A DNA stretch of 64,000 nt from Euglena gracilis (lineage: Eukaryota > Euglenida > Euglenophyceae > Euglenales). Under the pieces are notes generated by a model, which worked only from the letters and a program-made list of their open reading frames with translations, did no database searches and was not told the DNA's origin. A program made the translations under genes and the position numbers. Where the stretch lies: NCBI GenBank assembly GCA_039621445.1, contig CP154954.1, positions 21,774,954 to 21,838,953 of the forward strand, written 5' to 3'. Positions 42,952 through 54,574 of this stretch are shown here, one piece after another. Within the stretch, counting starts at the first letter, position 1. Every line of letters begins with the position of its first letter.

Positions 42952-43199
42952 AGGCCTATGTGCGACTCCAGCCACCCTGCCGGGTCAGAAGATTGTGTGT
43001 CTGCTCTTGTCTTCCTTGTTCCCCCTGTCGTCTGTGTTGACGCCATTTGATGACCCGTTCTGCCGTGCGCGGCGTGTCTGCACGCTCTCTTGTAAAATAG
43101 GCGGACCAACCTGGGCTGTACATGGCTTCACCCAGTGCCGCGCAACCGTTCACAACTTTTGAACATTTTCCTGATTAATTTACAATAACCCCCCCCACA
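42952..43199. other. Unassigned sequence
   Basis: No feature recognised. Confidence 0.4.
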
Positions 43200-43592
43200 C
43201 TGGTATTTGGATCCTGAACCAATGGGCGAATGCGAAAAACCCTGCGGGGGGGGGGGGGGGTATTTGGTGGGTTTGAACGTTAGGAACCTCTTGTAGGCCA
43301 AAACGCAACACAATGGGGGGTTTCCAGCAAAGTCAATCTCAGGGGGTCTCAGGGGCAAGCTGCAGCACAAGAGGGCACCTCTGGAAGGATGCCCGGCACC
43401 ACGTATTTGGTCCTGACCAAGGGCGAATGCGAAAACCTGCGGGGGGGGGGGTATTTTGGGGGGTTTGCACGTTAGGAACCTCTTGTAGGCCAAACGCAAA
43501 TGGGTCAGCAAAGTCAAAGTATCAGTGGGGTCAAGGTTGCAAGCTTAGCACAAGAGGCAAACTCTGGGAGGATGACCGGCACACGATATAAC
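43200..43592. repeat. Tandem duplication of about 195 bp
   Basis: Two diverged units share TATTTGG, GGGCGAATGCGAAAA, TTAGGAACCTCTTGTAGGCC, CAGCAAAGTCAA and GCACAAGAGG in the same order. Confidence 0.8.
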
Positions 43593-44579
43593 GTTCCAGA
43601 GTGCATAACCTTTCATAACCTTTCAAAGAAATATGTATTCAGTTTGGGGCTGCCGACCCATTCCAATCATTCACCACAGCAAACTCACTGTTTGGCAAAC
43701 GCTGCAATTCATTTGGACATTTTGACATCATCATCCAATGATAAAACCCTTGCAAAATCCAGTCCCTGCAATTCCACCATTGTGCAAGCCATTTCTCTGT
43801 TTGTCCGTTTCGCTGTGCTCACCAATGTGTAGGCATCTTTGGGTTTTGAGATTGGTGGAAGGGGGACTGTCCTGACCCCCCCTTCCTTTCGAGATTTTGG
43901 GAGGGGTGGTCCGACCCACCCACTCCCCATAGCCAGAAGCCGGGTTTGCAAGAGATTTTCTTCCCACGCTGTGCACTGGAGATGGGGAAAATATATTTTT
44001 CAAATATAGTATTTCATTTTCAATGTTTCAAATTTTCTTTTTTCGCACTCTGCTGCATCTTCATGTATTTTCTCAGATTTGTATTTTTCATTTTCTGCAA
44101 AATCAATTTTTTTAAACCAACAAATTTTTCCCTTTCTGAAAAAATTTCATACGCATTCCAGCACATTACAAAGGAAGTTTTTCCTCGTGCTAAAGACACA
44201 CCAAGCCTCCGAAAGTAACGAGACACGCCATACTGGGCGAAATGGTCAAGTTTCAGGTCAAGAATTGCATTTTTTTTTGCTGACATTCGGGCATTTTTTC
44301 CAAGTTGGTGAATACGTGGCTTGAGGCCAGCTTCCGGGGGGGGGGGGATGCTGATTAGGCCCTCCGGGATGGGGTTCTTCAGCCCTTCAACGACTCCCAG
44401 GTCAAACCAGCAAAGAAACAATTTTAAAACAACAAAAATCATATGAATGCGTCATAGTTGTTTTTTTTTAATCCCCTCCTCCCCACTGTTGATTCCCCCA
44501 GCACAGTGTTGCATTAAGACCCCCTTCAGGCGTTCTGGCTACAGCTGCAAACTGAGGGCCACCAAATGGAGATCCGGGT
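43593..44579. other. Unassigned sequence
   Basis: AT-rich stretch at 43990-44170, otherwise nothing recognisable. Confidence 0.5.
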
Positions 44580-44868
44580 CAGGTTGTATTTTAGTCGGGT
44601 GCTGACCCCACCTCGGGGGGGTTCCTGTCTGTGCTGGCACTCCAAGGCACTCCAAATCCAACCCCCGGGGGGGGCACACGGCATCTAAGGGGGGAGCACA
44701 CGGCCAAAGGTGCCCTTGCACAGACTCCGGGAGCCAAAAATGGCCTATTTTCAAAGGAATGTGCCTGGGCACAGGCCGAAATCCAACCCCCAGGGGGGGT
44801 AGTGCCTGCCTGGGCAGGCACCCCAAGGCACTCCAGACCCCCCGGGGTTGGTAAAAAAAAACAGCCTG
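44580..44868. mobile_element. Inverted-repeat element, CAGGCTGT family, copy 3
   Basis: Ends CAGGTTGTATTTTAGTCGG and GGTTGGTAAAAAAAAACAGC plus CTG. Interior matches 16044-16329 and the outer parts of 38734-39751, but it lacks the central GGCGCC hairpin. Flanks ATCCGGGT and ATCTGGCC agree at 5 of 8 positions. Confidence 0.8.
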
Positions 44869-45390
44869 ATCTGGCCGAAGGGCAGGTGGACAGCTGGGGG
44901 AATTCTTTTGAAACAAATGTGACAATGAAAAGGTAACGTCCCGAAAACCACCTTCAAAATGGGTCGAAAATGGGCTGTTCAACGCAAAGTATTTAAGTTT
45001 TGTCTTTAAGCAGGCTGTCTCGGACTATTTAGGCTCGTTTTAATTCTTCCGGGTCTGTTTCAACCCACCCCCCAGGGTCCCCCAGGGGGTTTAGCCAGCC
45101 CAAGTGTTCTGCCCCCCCCCCCCCCCCCCCCGGACGCTGGGGCCTCCTTCTCCTCCCTCTTTTATATGCAGAATTTGGCCCCTCAGAAGTTGTCGTTCGG
45201 CCTTAACTTGCTGCCTTGCCCCCCCCATTTTTTTAGGCTTTTTGGCCTTGCACATGACCCGCCGAATCCTCACATGCAAACTTGGCCACCCCAAGGTTGG
45301 CCCCCACGTTTTGCCTTCCATCAGGGCCAAGCGTAGCACTTGAGCAAAAACCCCCGAGATCATTAAAGCAGTCCCTTTGCCTGACTGAGC
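44869..45390. other. Noncoding with two dispersed repeats
   Basis: 45060-45115 is an AGCCAGCCCAAG repeat relative. 45165-45340 is a copy of the GAAGTTGTCGTTCGGCCTTA dispersed repeat. Confidence 0.55.
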
Positions 45391-45610
45391 AGTGGTACCT
45401 CCTGGTAGCCGTGGACCCTGCAGACCACCTCCGGGGTCTTCTTCGGGACACGGCCGCAGGGAACGGGCCGGGGTTCTGGTCCGCCCCGCCGGCACTGCCG
45501 GTCCCCCAGTGCCGCCTGTGCTCCCCCAGGGGTGCAGATGGCGCCGCGCCGAGGAGACGGGGGCCCGGCGGCCGCCCGCCGCCGCTAGCTGCATGCGGGG
45601 TCCCTCCGAG
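45391..45610 (+). CDS. Candidate upstream exon of the large plus-strand gene
   Basis: A GC-rich stretch with acceptor-like ACTGAGCAG and an open frame WYLLVAVDPADHLRGLLRDT, then AAGNGPGFWSAPPALPVPQ, toward a GTGAGC donor near 45611. Frame and ends are uncertain; the phase does not directly fit the exon at 46096, so another exon would be needed. It may alternatively be promoter-type GC-rich DNA. Confidence 0.3.
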
Positions 45611-46095
45611 GCGTGAGCCCTCACCCCCTCCCCCACAATGGCAACCCGTCATTTTCCCTTTGGGTGCTTGGCATGTTTGTTCATTGTTGGCACTTGTAGT
45701 GCAGCAGGGAGGGGAAAAATGCTCACTATGCAGTTTTTTTTACAGTTTTTGTGGTTCGATTTTTTCCAGTGCTTGTTTGAGGGGGGAAAAATTCCTGTGA
45801 GAATTTTTGTGTTTTTTAGTTTTTTAGTTTTTTGTAAATTTTTTACATGTATCCATTTATCTATTTATATATTTACATTTATGTTTTATCTTTCAACAAA
45901 CCGTTTTGGAAAAGACATGGAACTCTCCTTAGTTCCTTTCGATAGAATGTTGCAAGGATTTTTGTATATGTGTATTTTTTTACACATACAAGTGAAGTTT
46001 TCCACTTCGCCGTGTGTATATCCCCCCCTGTTTTTTGCATGGCCTTTGTTCAATGGCGAACCGCTGCTCATATCGCCCCCTCCCTGTCCCCCCAG

Positions 46096-46132
46096 CAGCC
46101 GCCGGTAGTGCTCGTGCTGTCGATCGACCTCG
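46096..46132 (+). CDS. Large gene, exon a (start of beta/alpha segment)
   Basis: A 37-bp exon after the acceptor CCCTGTCCCCCCAG, ending at donor GTGTGC (46133). It reads QPPVVLVLSIDL and one extra base. Joined to the next exon (G plus AT) it gives SIDLDDGRSDELVLRLGDD, an unbroken strand-turn-strand pattern, which is the main support for so short an exon. Start of the gene lies upstream and is not found. Confidence 0.55.
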
Positions 46133-46763
46133 GTGTGCCTTTCCACTTGCTGCCGTGCACCTCTGTGGTCTGGGGTGGTCCAAAGGATGGTCCTCTCCCC
46201 AACCCAACGTTCCACACGGGCGGGGGGGGAGGGGGGACACAACGGATCCGCAACGCCTGCGGATCCGGTCAGCAGCCGGCTGGGAAGAACCCGCAGGTGC
46301 CCTTCACGGAGGCCGTCAGGGGTTCAGAATGGGCAGCATTGTTGCCCACCAACGGACCCATGCTCAAGGTGGCCGTCCCGTCGGCGCCTTTCCACAAACG
46401 TCCTGTCCGGCGAATGAGCCCATATGCTGCCCCCCTGGCACAGTTGCCCATATGGGAGTCCAGAGAGCAACAGCAACACGGGACAGGTGTGCAGGCGGCA
46501 AAAGCTGCGCCAGGGATGTTGGCCAACACCTTCGAAGATAGTCTTCGCTTTCTCGAGATATTTTTGAAAAATTGTTTTTTTTTGGAGGCAAAGTGGACTC
46601 CGGTGAGGCTTCCGCGGAGTATTTCTTCAGTTTGGTTGCCCCAGAGGGGGGAGGGGTGGGGTGAGTCCCCCCCGAGCCGGGGGGGCAGGTGAGTGGTCCT
46701 GACCTCCCCCCTCCTTCGGGTCCGAGAAAAAAAACCTCTGGGCCGCCTGCACACGCGCCACAG

Positions 46764-46899
46764 ATGACGGCCGCAGCGACGAGCTGGTGCTGCGGCTCGG
46801 GGACGACGCCCTCGCGGTGGCGGTGCAGTTCGCGGTGCGGAACGACCTGCCCCCCAGTGCGGTGGACGGCCCGGGCTGGACGGGGCTGGCGTTCATTTG
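46764..46899 (+). CDS. Large gene, exon b (beta/alpha segment)
   Basis: Acceptor CACGCGCCACAG, donor GTGCGT at 46900. It reads DGRSDELVLRLGDDALAVAV, QFAVRNDLPPSAVDGPGWTG, LAFI. A short two-strand hairpin followed by an amphipathic helix (ALAVAVQFAVRNDL) is the plan of a small module I remember from protist proteins that also carry Arg/Glu-rich flagellum-type repeats; I cannot name the family. Codon third positions are strongly G/C, unlike the flanks. The exon ends in phase 2, compatible with the exon at 50851. Confidence 0.7.
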
Positions 46900-49800
46900 G
46901 TGCGTCCGCCAAGGTCTTTGTAACATAAACAAATAAAATGAGCGTTTCAAAATTAAAAGCATACATGAACAACTGATGAACCTTTTTTCAAAATGAAAAT
47001 CGAGGTCAGGACGAGAAGGAATTTATTTCAGGGGGGGGGGTCCGGGCCAAAACCCAGTCCATTCTCCCTGAAGAAAATCATCACCCCCGGGCGGGGTCGG
47101 CCAGGGACTAAATGATTGTGGCAGCGATGGCTGGGGCTGAAGGATATGGGGGAATGACAAGCAGGCCGCAAACCGCCCCCTTTGTACACTGGGTTTCAGG
47201 GAATCCTCCAGATAATTCCTTGGAAGTGGTGGTTATTTGACACTTGAGAACCACACATTCTGAGCTCCACTATTTGCTAATAAGTTCCCAGCGCCACATT
47301 GTTCTGGCCCATTTAATTTTTGGGGTGACCAACAGTTTCAAAAAAACCAGAAAAAAACATCCAAAAGGAGTTGTGCACCCATGTTTTCATTAAAGTGTCC
47401 AGATTTTTGGAATCGTCTGCCAAAGACTTTCGAAGCTTGTCTATTTTTGAAAAAAATATTTTTTTCAGCAATTTGCACCCAACACCATCTTGCCTTTTTT
47501 TTACGGGTCTCACCTATTTTTATCTTCTTTTAAAAAACGAACATTCATTCAAAATAAAGATAAAAAAATAAGATGAATGAGGGTGTGTTTTTTTTTAACC
47601 TCCTGTGTATGAGGCATTCAAACAAGACACATCTTAATCATATATATGCTTAAAAATGTGCAAAATTTTTCAAAAATAGGTGATCATTCACAAAAATTAT
47701 ATTACAAATTATCAAAAAAATTGTAATTTTAATGGTTGGCTGTAAAAAAAAAATACAGAAAAAGTATTTTCTAGGTATTTTAATTTGTAAATCAGGCTCC
47801 TACACAAACCCTCCCAGGTGAAGGAAAAAAAACACTGAAGAGACCTGAAGCCACCAAATTTTTTGTCATTGCTTTTCCCTTGGATTCCAGAATGGCCAAC
47901 GCCCTTCCGGGGGGGGGGGGGCAGTGACTGACTGGTTTTCCAAAAAAAAATGACTGACTGGTTTTTGGAGGAGTGAAAGTGATTATTTGGGGGGTTGGTA
48001 AAAAAAATTGTGCAGCATAATTTCTTCAGCATTTGCGGGAAGAAAGCAGGATCCAGCTTCATCCACAAAAATCCGAAATACTTGAAGTTGAAAATGGTGG
48101 AAAATCGGGGAAACGGATTTGGCATGTTTTGCTTTGAAATAATGAGACAACCCCAACCAAGTCTTGGGGTTTCGGGACACACACACAACACACACACATG
48201 CATGCACGCATACATACATGCATGCATATGCACACATACGTGCATGCCTGCACGCATGCATGCATGCATGCATGTATGCATGCATGCATTAATACAGATA
48301 CATATACCAACATACAGACGTGCATGTATGTATGCATACATTCCTACATACACATATATACATACATGCATGCATACATACATACATATGCACGCTAAAA
48401 AAAATGTTCTGTTTGTTGAATTTTGGATGGAAACCAACAAAGATGCTCACCCAGTGCATTTTTTGGCTGAAAAAATACGCCCCCCCCTCCCCAGGGTTGC
48501 AAAGAAACCTGAGCCACGTTCTTCTTTGTGTCAACCAGGCCCTGCTGACCATTGGAATGAAGTTGCGGCCAATGAAGTTGCAGAGCTATGATTGGTCTGT
48601 TCGGTATCAGTGTGCAAAAATTTGGCGTTTGTCTGCAGGCTTACAAAAGCTGCCAGAATGTGTCCCAACATAATGTTGGCTGCCTGTCCGTATTTTGCAA
48701 ACATTCAGCGTGCACAAGACAAGTGATGGCTTCTCCACCACAGATGGGCCGATTTGGTTTGCCAACAGTCCATGTGCAGAGGTTGATTGCGGATAAAAAG
48801 CAGTGGCAGTTTCGGTTATGCTCTGGGACGATTTGCTCAAAGGAGTCTCCCTGGTGCTTCTCATCCAACCCGGTGGTCAACCTGGCCCGGTTGACGCTGC
48901 AGAGTCTGCAAGACACAGTGGCGGCTAAAGCGGCAGCGGTGGAGAAAGCGAGGCCACTGAAGGTGTGCAAGTGCTTCAAAAAAGAAACAATAAACGGCCA
49001 AGCACTGAGCAATTCGTCAAGGTTCATTCATTAGATGCTGTTGTCATGAACAAGCTTCAGCACAGAGGGAGGAGGCAGACAGACAGGCACACACCCACAC
49101 ACCCGCACAAAAACAAACACAATGGAATTTACAGCTTTTCACGGCTGCGCCGACCCCATCATTGCGTCGTTGTCTGAACAACCATTGAAACATCGCTGTG
49201 TTCTCACCTATATCATATCATCATACATTTCACACCATCATACCATCAAACAGGAAAGCTCGGCCAGAGCTCTTGCTCCTGCTGCCGCTCCAGCGCCTTG
49301 CAGTGAGCCAAACAAGCAGCCTGGCCCATACAATTGCTTCTTGTGACATCTTCAGCATGCCTCATGCAGACATGTGCACGGTGGATGTTTCGCCAACGTT
49401 GGACCACAGTTTGGTTCTGTGGTGTTTGGTTTGATCTTTAGATCATGCCATGCCCGTTGGAGCACCAGTTTTCTTCACAATTTTTTGATTCGATTCTTTT
49501 TTCTCTGACCTCTGAAGGCGTTGAAACACCATTTCCCCATTTAACATTAGTTCAAATAGTTGAATTCTCATTCATTTGCAGAAGGGTAAAATCCCCCGGA
49601 CGTTCCATCGCCCGGTCTGCCTGGACGTGCCCTTCGGCAATGGTATGGCCCGGTCCACCCATCGCAGCCATGTCCCCTCTTTCCTCCTCCGCCTCGTCCT
49701 CCACCTCTGTCTTCTCCGCCACGCACAGCCAGCGGACGGCCAGGGATTGCCGAGCTGGCTGACGCCCCACCCCCTTCCTTCCCCAGTGGGTTCAGCCGGC

Positions 49801-50850
49801 GAACGCCCCCCCCCCCCCCGCCTCAGGGCTATGCAGGCCTGATGGGTGGTGGAGAGTCGACCACCCCCACCCCTCCTTTCCCAGGGGCACCGATTTTTAG
49901 GTCAAATTTTGCTTGCATCGCGCCCACCAGGCTTCCCGTACAGCCCTCCCTCCCCCTGTCCAACACGCACAACCGAACTGCAGACAGTCCAGAATGAGAA
50001 TTCCCCCCTACCAATCCCCAACTTCGAGGGTGTCGACCATGCCGATTTTAGGAACGAAATCAATTATGTGTCCCCCGGATGCCTCTCAACGATCTGGTGT
50101 CATGTTTGTGATACTCACCTCCGGCTGACTTTGGCTGCCGCCGCTGACATTGGGCAGGGTTTTGTGATGTTGGAGGCCACCCTCAGCAGGAGCCCCCAGT
50201 AACGTATCCCTGGGGTGGACTCAACTAAATCTAGATCTGGCTCAGCCAAAATGCAGTGAAGTTACAAATTATTTGAGTGACCAAAAATAACCAACTGGTG
50301 AAATGGATTAAAATGGTTAAACTTTCTTGGCGTTTTTTTCTTGCTTGAAACTTTGACTGCAACTCCCAACAAATAAATGCACGCTCACAGCTGGATGTCG
50401 GTGCTTTTATGTGGAGTTTTGCCCCCTTGAGCAGTCCCTTGCACACGGCAGGCTTGGAGTCGGAGCCTTTGGCAGACTCGCCCGTGGACCCTCGGCAAAG
50501 GATTCCATGGCCACAGAGTCTACCCCAGGGGATCGACTGTCTTCCGCACCATCAGTGGCCCAGCCCCAAATAAGTTCGGTTTTTTTTAAAACCTGCCGCC
50601 AAAAACGTGGTAATTTTTTTCGGATGAATTTCAGATATTTTTGAGGTGCTTTTAAGATGCTTTTAAGGGCGGTTGACCCCCCCCCCCGGGGAAAGGTGCT
50701 AACCGGTCCTCCCTTGAAAAAGAAAAGTTGAAACACTCCTGATGACCCCGACTCTCATTCCCGTGGGGGAAAGTCACCTTGTCTGAAACGTGTGGCAGCT
50801 GCGTTGTCTGTTTGGACCGGGGTTGCCCCCCTGGCCGAGGGGTCACGCAG
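46900..50850. other. Long intron of the large gene
   Basis: About 3.95 kb between phase-compatible exons. It contains a CATG/CATA microsatellite (48178-48395), a C/G-run GGTGGTGG...CCACCAGG element at 49837-49937, open stretches with exon-like composition at 49590-49830 and 48580-49030 that lack splice or motif support, and unassigned sequence. One or more small exons could be hidden here. Confidence 0.45.
48178..48395. repeat. CATG/CATA compound tetranucleotide repeat
   Basis: Starts with CACACA, then CATGCATG, CATACATA and CACGCATG blocks in irregular order. Confidence 0.9.
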
Positions 50851-50925
50851 TCCGCCTGGCAGCCCCCGGCAGAGGGCCCAAAGCGCAAGGCGGCGGGCGA
50901 AGTCAGCTTCCTCCAAACAGGCGCG
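50851..50925 (+). CDS. Large gene, exon c (basic Ser/Arg-rich linker)
   Basis: Bounded by GTCACGCAG and donor GTATGT at 50926. It reads PPGSPRQRAQSARRRAKSAS and SKQA, ending in phase 2 (CG), which with the next exon's G gives Arg. The acceptor is weak and other frames are open, so the exon rests on phase and on similarity of style to the next exon (SPQRGRRNS). Confidence 0.45.
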
Positions 50926-51423
50926 GTATGTCTGCCAGGCTTGCCGCGGCCAATGTGGAGCTGAATCGTGTTCCAGCTCAGTTCTGTCATTTGTACCGGA
51001 TTTCACAAAGAGTTGCATAAATGTAAATATGCCTGCACATGGCACGTGTGTGTATGTGTAGGCACACACGCATTTGCGCGCTTGCATGCACACACACAAC
51101 GGAATGTACCCATGCGTACACACAATAACGCAACATCTGCGCAGAAAGTAAAATATCTAAGACCAATATGTGAGTAAACATTGGTGAGTTTAAAAAAAAT
51201 TCATGGCCAACTCAGTAATTAACTAATTAATGCCAAAGGTCCTGTCTGTGAGTGCCACACCTCAATGTTGGTTTGCGATCATTTTCTGTCTCTTTGCAAT
51301 TGGTTGTTTTTTTTTGCCAAAGATGTTGCCTATCACAGCTTGCAGGCACCCTAACGTCTGCACACACCCCCACAACTGCTCGGTTTCGGTTTCGGTTTCG
51401 TTCCCCTCCCACACGCCCCACAG
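50926..51423. other. Intron of the large gene
   Basis: GT-AG, 498 bp. It holds CA/TG-rich stretches near 51040-51100 and a TTTCGGTTTCGGTTTCG run before the acceptor. Confidence 0.5.
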
Positions 51424-51524
51424 GTCCGTCGGTTCGCCACAGCGGGGGCGGCGCAACTCTCTGCCCACCATGTTTTCGGGGCACCCCACGATCAACGAGC
51501 ACTCTCGGGCCTTGGCTGGCTTCG
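51424..51524 (+). CDS. Large gene, exon d
   Basis: Acceptor ACACGCCCCACAG. It reads SVGSPQRGRRNSLPTMFSGH, PTINEHSRALAGF and a final G. The donor GTGTGT at 51525 lies inside an 8-bp word GGTGTGTC that recurs at the acceptor of this intron. If the intron were retained a TGA would follow 21 bases later. Confidence 0.6.
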
Positions 51525-51742
51525 GTGTGTCGGCGCCAATGCTGTGAGGGAGGGCACGGGGAGTTGCCTTTTGGCGTGGCATTTGGGTCGCCAGTGTTGC
51601 TGCTTGGTGTTTGCCCCACTGGGGAAAAACGGTGCCCACAATTTTCAGCTCGACCTATTTTTATTTGCGCCCGACTGGCGGACCTCTCGTTTTTGCTGGT
51701 TTACGGGCGTCTCTCCCACCCCCCCTCCCCCAACGTTGTCAG
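51525..51742. other. 218-bp intron flanked by the direct repeat GGTGTGTC
   Basis: GT-AG intron. GGTGTGTC occurs at 51524-51531 and again at 51742-51749, so excision leaves one copy. This is what a target-site duplication of an inserted intron looks like. No inverted termini are seen. Confidence 0.6.
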
Positions 51743-51819
51743 GTGTGTCAAGCCGCCCGTACGCCTCCGTGTTCCACAAGCTCCACGCTCAGGGGGTGGC
51801 AGCCCAGAGGCGGAAGCTG
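51743..51819 (+). CDS. Large gene, exon e (YASVFHKLHAQG motif)
   Basis: It reads VSSRPYASVFHKLHAQGVAA and QRRKL, ending in phase 0 at a weak donor GTCTGC. The pattern Y/F-x2-(V/L)-(F/Y)-x-(K/R)-L-(H/Y)...G-x5-R-R begins an Arg/Glu-rich helix and leads without break into ETVEHVMQKRQ of the next exon. Confidence 0.65.
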
Positions 51820-54479
51820 GTCTGCCTCTCTGCCTAGGGATGTAGAGCTTCTTTGTAACAGGAAATCACCAAGGCTTTGCAAGAGCAGTTAGAAGATGTT
51901 TAACTTGAGATTCATGACACCAACGGCCAGGTGGTGTGCAAGAAGATATTCCCGATGAAATATTTTTGCACAAATGTACAAATGAAGTGTAATTTGTTAT
52001 CTGTAACACCGATATCGACAACAAAGTGTGGGCCGAAAATGGTTTGGTTTCTGCAGCGTGCAGTTACCTCGTTTATCTGTTGTTGCTCCTCAACTAATTC
52101 CACAACAAGGCCCGCCATTGTCTTTTTTGTGGTGTCAACAATGGCAAAACATAGTCAAGCCAGTGAATAGCTTAGCAGAAGGAGCATTGATAAAAATTAT
52201 CACTTCCTTGGCGCTTTGCACCATTTTTTTTGTTTCGCAGCTTGGTGCATGTTTTGGACAATTATACGAACTTCTTTTAAATAGGACACATGAAAGCATA
52301 AGCAAAGCAGTGTCTTAAACAGTGCACAAATACATGGTTTGTCTTGCCGGAAAACATTTCAGTGCAGGAAATCATGGTCGAAAGCAGTCGAGCAATGGCT
52401 TGTGAACTGGAAAGGCATGATTTGTCTGCCGGAATACATCGGAATTTGAAATAATGAAATAATAAAATCCTGAGGCTGTGATTATGCACCGTTGGCAGGA
52501 TATATACCCCCCCAAATAATAACCCCCCCCCCCCAAATAATAAACCCCTCCAAATAATAGCCCCCCCCCCCCGAGGACCGACTTCGGCCGCCCAAATAAT
52601 AACCCCCCCCTCTGGCAGGTGTGAGGGCAAAGGAAAAAAGAGTCAAAAATAAGCAGAAATGTTGCAAAAAAAAATCAGAAAAATGGATCAAATTGGTGCA
52701 GAAAATATGCCAAAAAAGCACCCAATTTTCAAAAAAGTCCCAAAATGCCAAAAAAAGTGGCCATTGGAGCCTGTGGAGGGGTTTTCGTGTCGATTTTTGA
52801 CTTCGAAAATTTTGTCCATATAATAAACCCCCCTGGACCCCGACTTCAGGTGTCCAAATAATAAACCGGGGGGGGGGGTATTTAGGGGGGGGTTTAGTTG
52901 GGGCAAAAAGAGTGATGGGATAGTTGGCGACAATATGACTAGTGAACATACCACCAATGATACCTCTTCCACAACGACATGATTTGACGATGTGTTCCCT
53001 TGAGAAACACCCATCAAACATGTCATCCGGCTTGGCAAGGCTCAAGAACCTTAACATAAGCACCCTCAGGTCTCCCGAAAACCCAAACAGAAAACTGCAC
53101 ATGGGCAGTTCTTTTCAGAAAAAAAAACTGCAAAAAACTGCAAGAAAACTGCAAAAAAAAACTGCAAAAAAACCAAAATATGAAACTGCAAAAAAAAATG
53201 CAAAAAACTGCACGGTGCATGTTTTCCCCCTCCCTGCATGAGCTAATGGAGGCGCATGACAACCCCCTTCATAGAACCCATTGCACCAAAGAAATTCTGT
53301 GGATTTACAGCAACAGAGAAGGGAGACAACCAAAAAAACCTGACGGGAACAAAGCGACCCAAGAAATACAACCCATCGAAAGATTTCTAAAAACGTACCA
53401 ATTTGCGCCTTTTACACTTCTTTTGAAAGATTATTTGCACCTAAGAATGACAAAAATTGTAAAATTTCACAGCCAAAACAGGGTTGAAACCAGCATTTCA
53501 TATAAACTAGTTTCAAATCTAACAAGAACACAATTTTCCGATTGAATGATTACAGATGAATAGACACCCAAAACCTCCATCCTGCTGACCTCCCACCTTG
53601 CACGCACTCATCGGTCCCCTGCCCCCCCAACTGCGTTTGCGATTGACTGAATTAAACATGGAACCTTTCCAGATGGTTTCTCTGCCAAAGGAATCAAGGC
53701 AGTTTGGCAGCTTTTGCGTTTACACAGATGCGACGTGAAGCACAATCCGCAAAACCAGTCGGCAATCCGGCATCCAAACGCATGCTTTCTCTTGCGGTAA
53801 ACACATTAAATCAGGGAAAACCATGTTTGGGGCAGCAAAGTTTGGCAATTTTGCAATAATGTCCATCCATTATTTCTCCTGTCACAAGCATTTTAGTGCA
53901 TGATAAATATGTACAGTGCAAATTTGATTTTTTGTTTCCATTTTTGGTGTTGTCAACTTCAAATCTGGGCAAAAAAAATGCCAAACGTGAATTGGGTGGG
54001 GGTGCTTATGGGGTTGCAGGTTCCGTTGTTTTGGAAATTCACTTCTTTTGTTGTGATTTTGTTGAAGTGCAGGTTTTTACAGGTTTTTTTCCAGTTTTTT
54101 TTTGCATTTTTTGCAGTTTTTTTTTTGCAGTGCAGCTTTTGAATGGCCCGTGTGCAGTTTTTTGGCTTTCTCGGCATTTTTGTTTTTTTGTTCAATTTTG
54201 GCGGAATTTGTATTTTCTTCCGAGTTCTGTTGGGGAATGATGTCGATTAGGAGCATGTGGCCACGTGGCCACTTTTTCTGTCGGGTTTTTGTCATTTTCG
54301 GCCAGCAAATGCCATAGTTTTGGGAATAGGTCACAATTAGAAGAAGCCACATTTATGGATTTTTATGGAATCCAAGTCGCCCTTGCAGGTTTTGCCTTTT
54401 TTGTCTTTTTTTGTCAGGTATTTTGAGGGTCCACGTTGTCTTCCTTGTCGGCCTTGTCCCCCGCCTCCCTCTGCCTCAG
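51820..54479. other. Intron of the large gene with C-rich elements
   Basis: About 2.66 kb. 52500-52905 is an AATAATA-type C-rich element (words CCCCCCCAAATAATAACCCC and CCGACTTCGG, inverted GGGGGGTTTAGTTGGGG). 53085-53215 is a CTGCAAAAAA array whose inverted relative lies at 54060-54200. The remainder is unassigned. Confidence 0.5.
52500..52910. repeat. CCCCCAAATAATAACCCC inverted-repeat element
   Basis: Three AAATAATA(A) words with long C runs, GAGGACCGACTTCGGCCG in the middle of the left arm, GGACCCCGACTTCAGG in the right arm, and terminal TACCCCCCC/GGGGGGGTTTA. Same class as 13.98, 24.4, 29.8 and 41.2 kb. Confidence 0.65.
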
Positions 54480-54571
54480 GAGACGGTGGAGCACGTGATG
54501 CAGAAGCGGCAGGAGCAGATCAAGGCACTGGCCAAGCCTGCCGTGACGCTGTCGGAGACCGGCCGCAACCT
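54480..54571 (+). CDS. Large gene, exon f, part 1 (coiled-coil-like)
   Basis: After the acceptor CTCTGCCTCAG it reads ETVEHVMQKRQEQIKALAKP and AVTLSETGRNL, where a 1-kb element interrupts the codon for Leu. The charged heptad-like start suggests a helix. Frame and composition continue exactly at 55618. KPAVTLSETGRNL resembles the K-P-x-(I/V)-(T/S) boundary seen in the later exon (WKPQIS). Confidence 0.75.
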
Positions 54572-54574
54572 GGT

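Noticed and set aside
49552-49770. Minus-strand frame rich in Glu (EKTEVEDEAEEERGD) as an exon
   Set aside because: It lies in an intron of the plus-strand gene, has no splice or motif support and the opposite strand is equally open.
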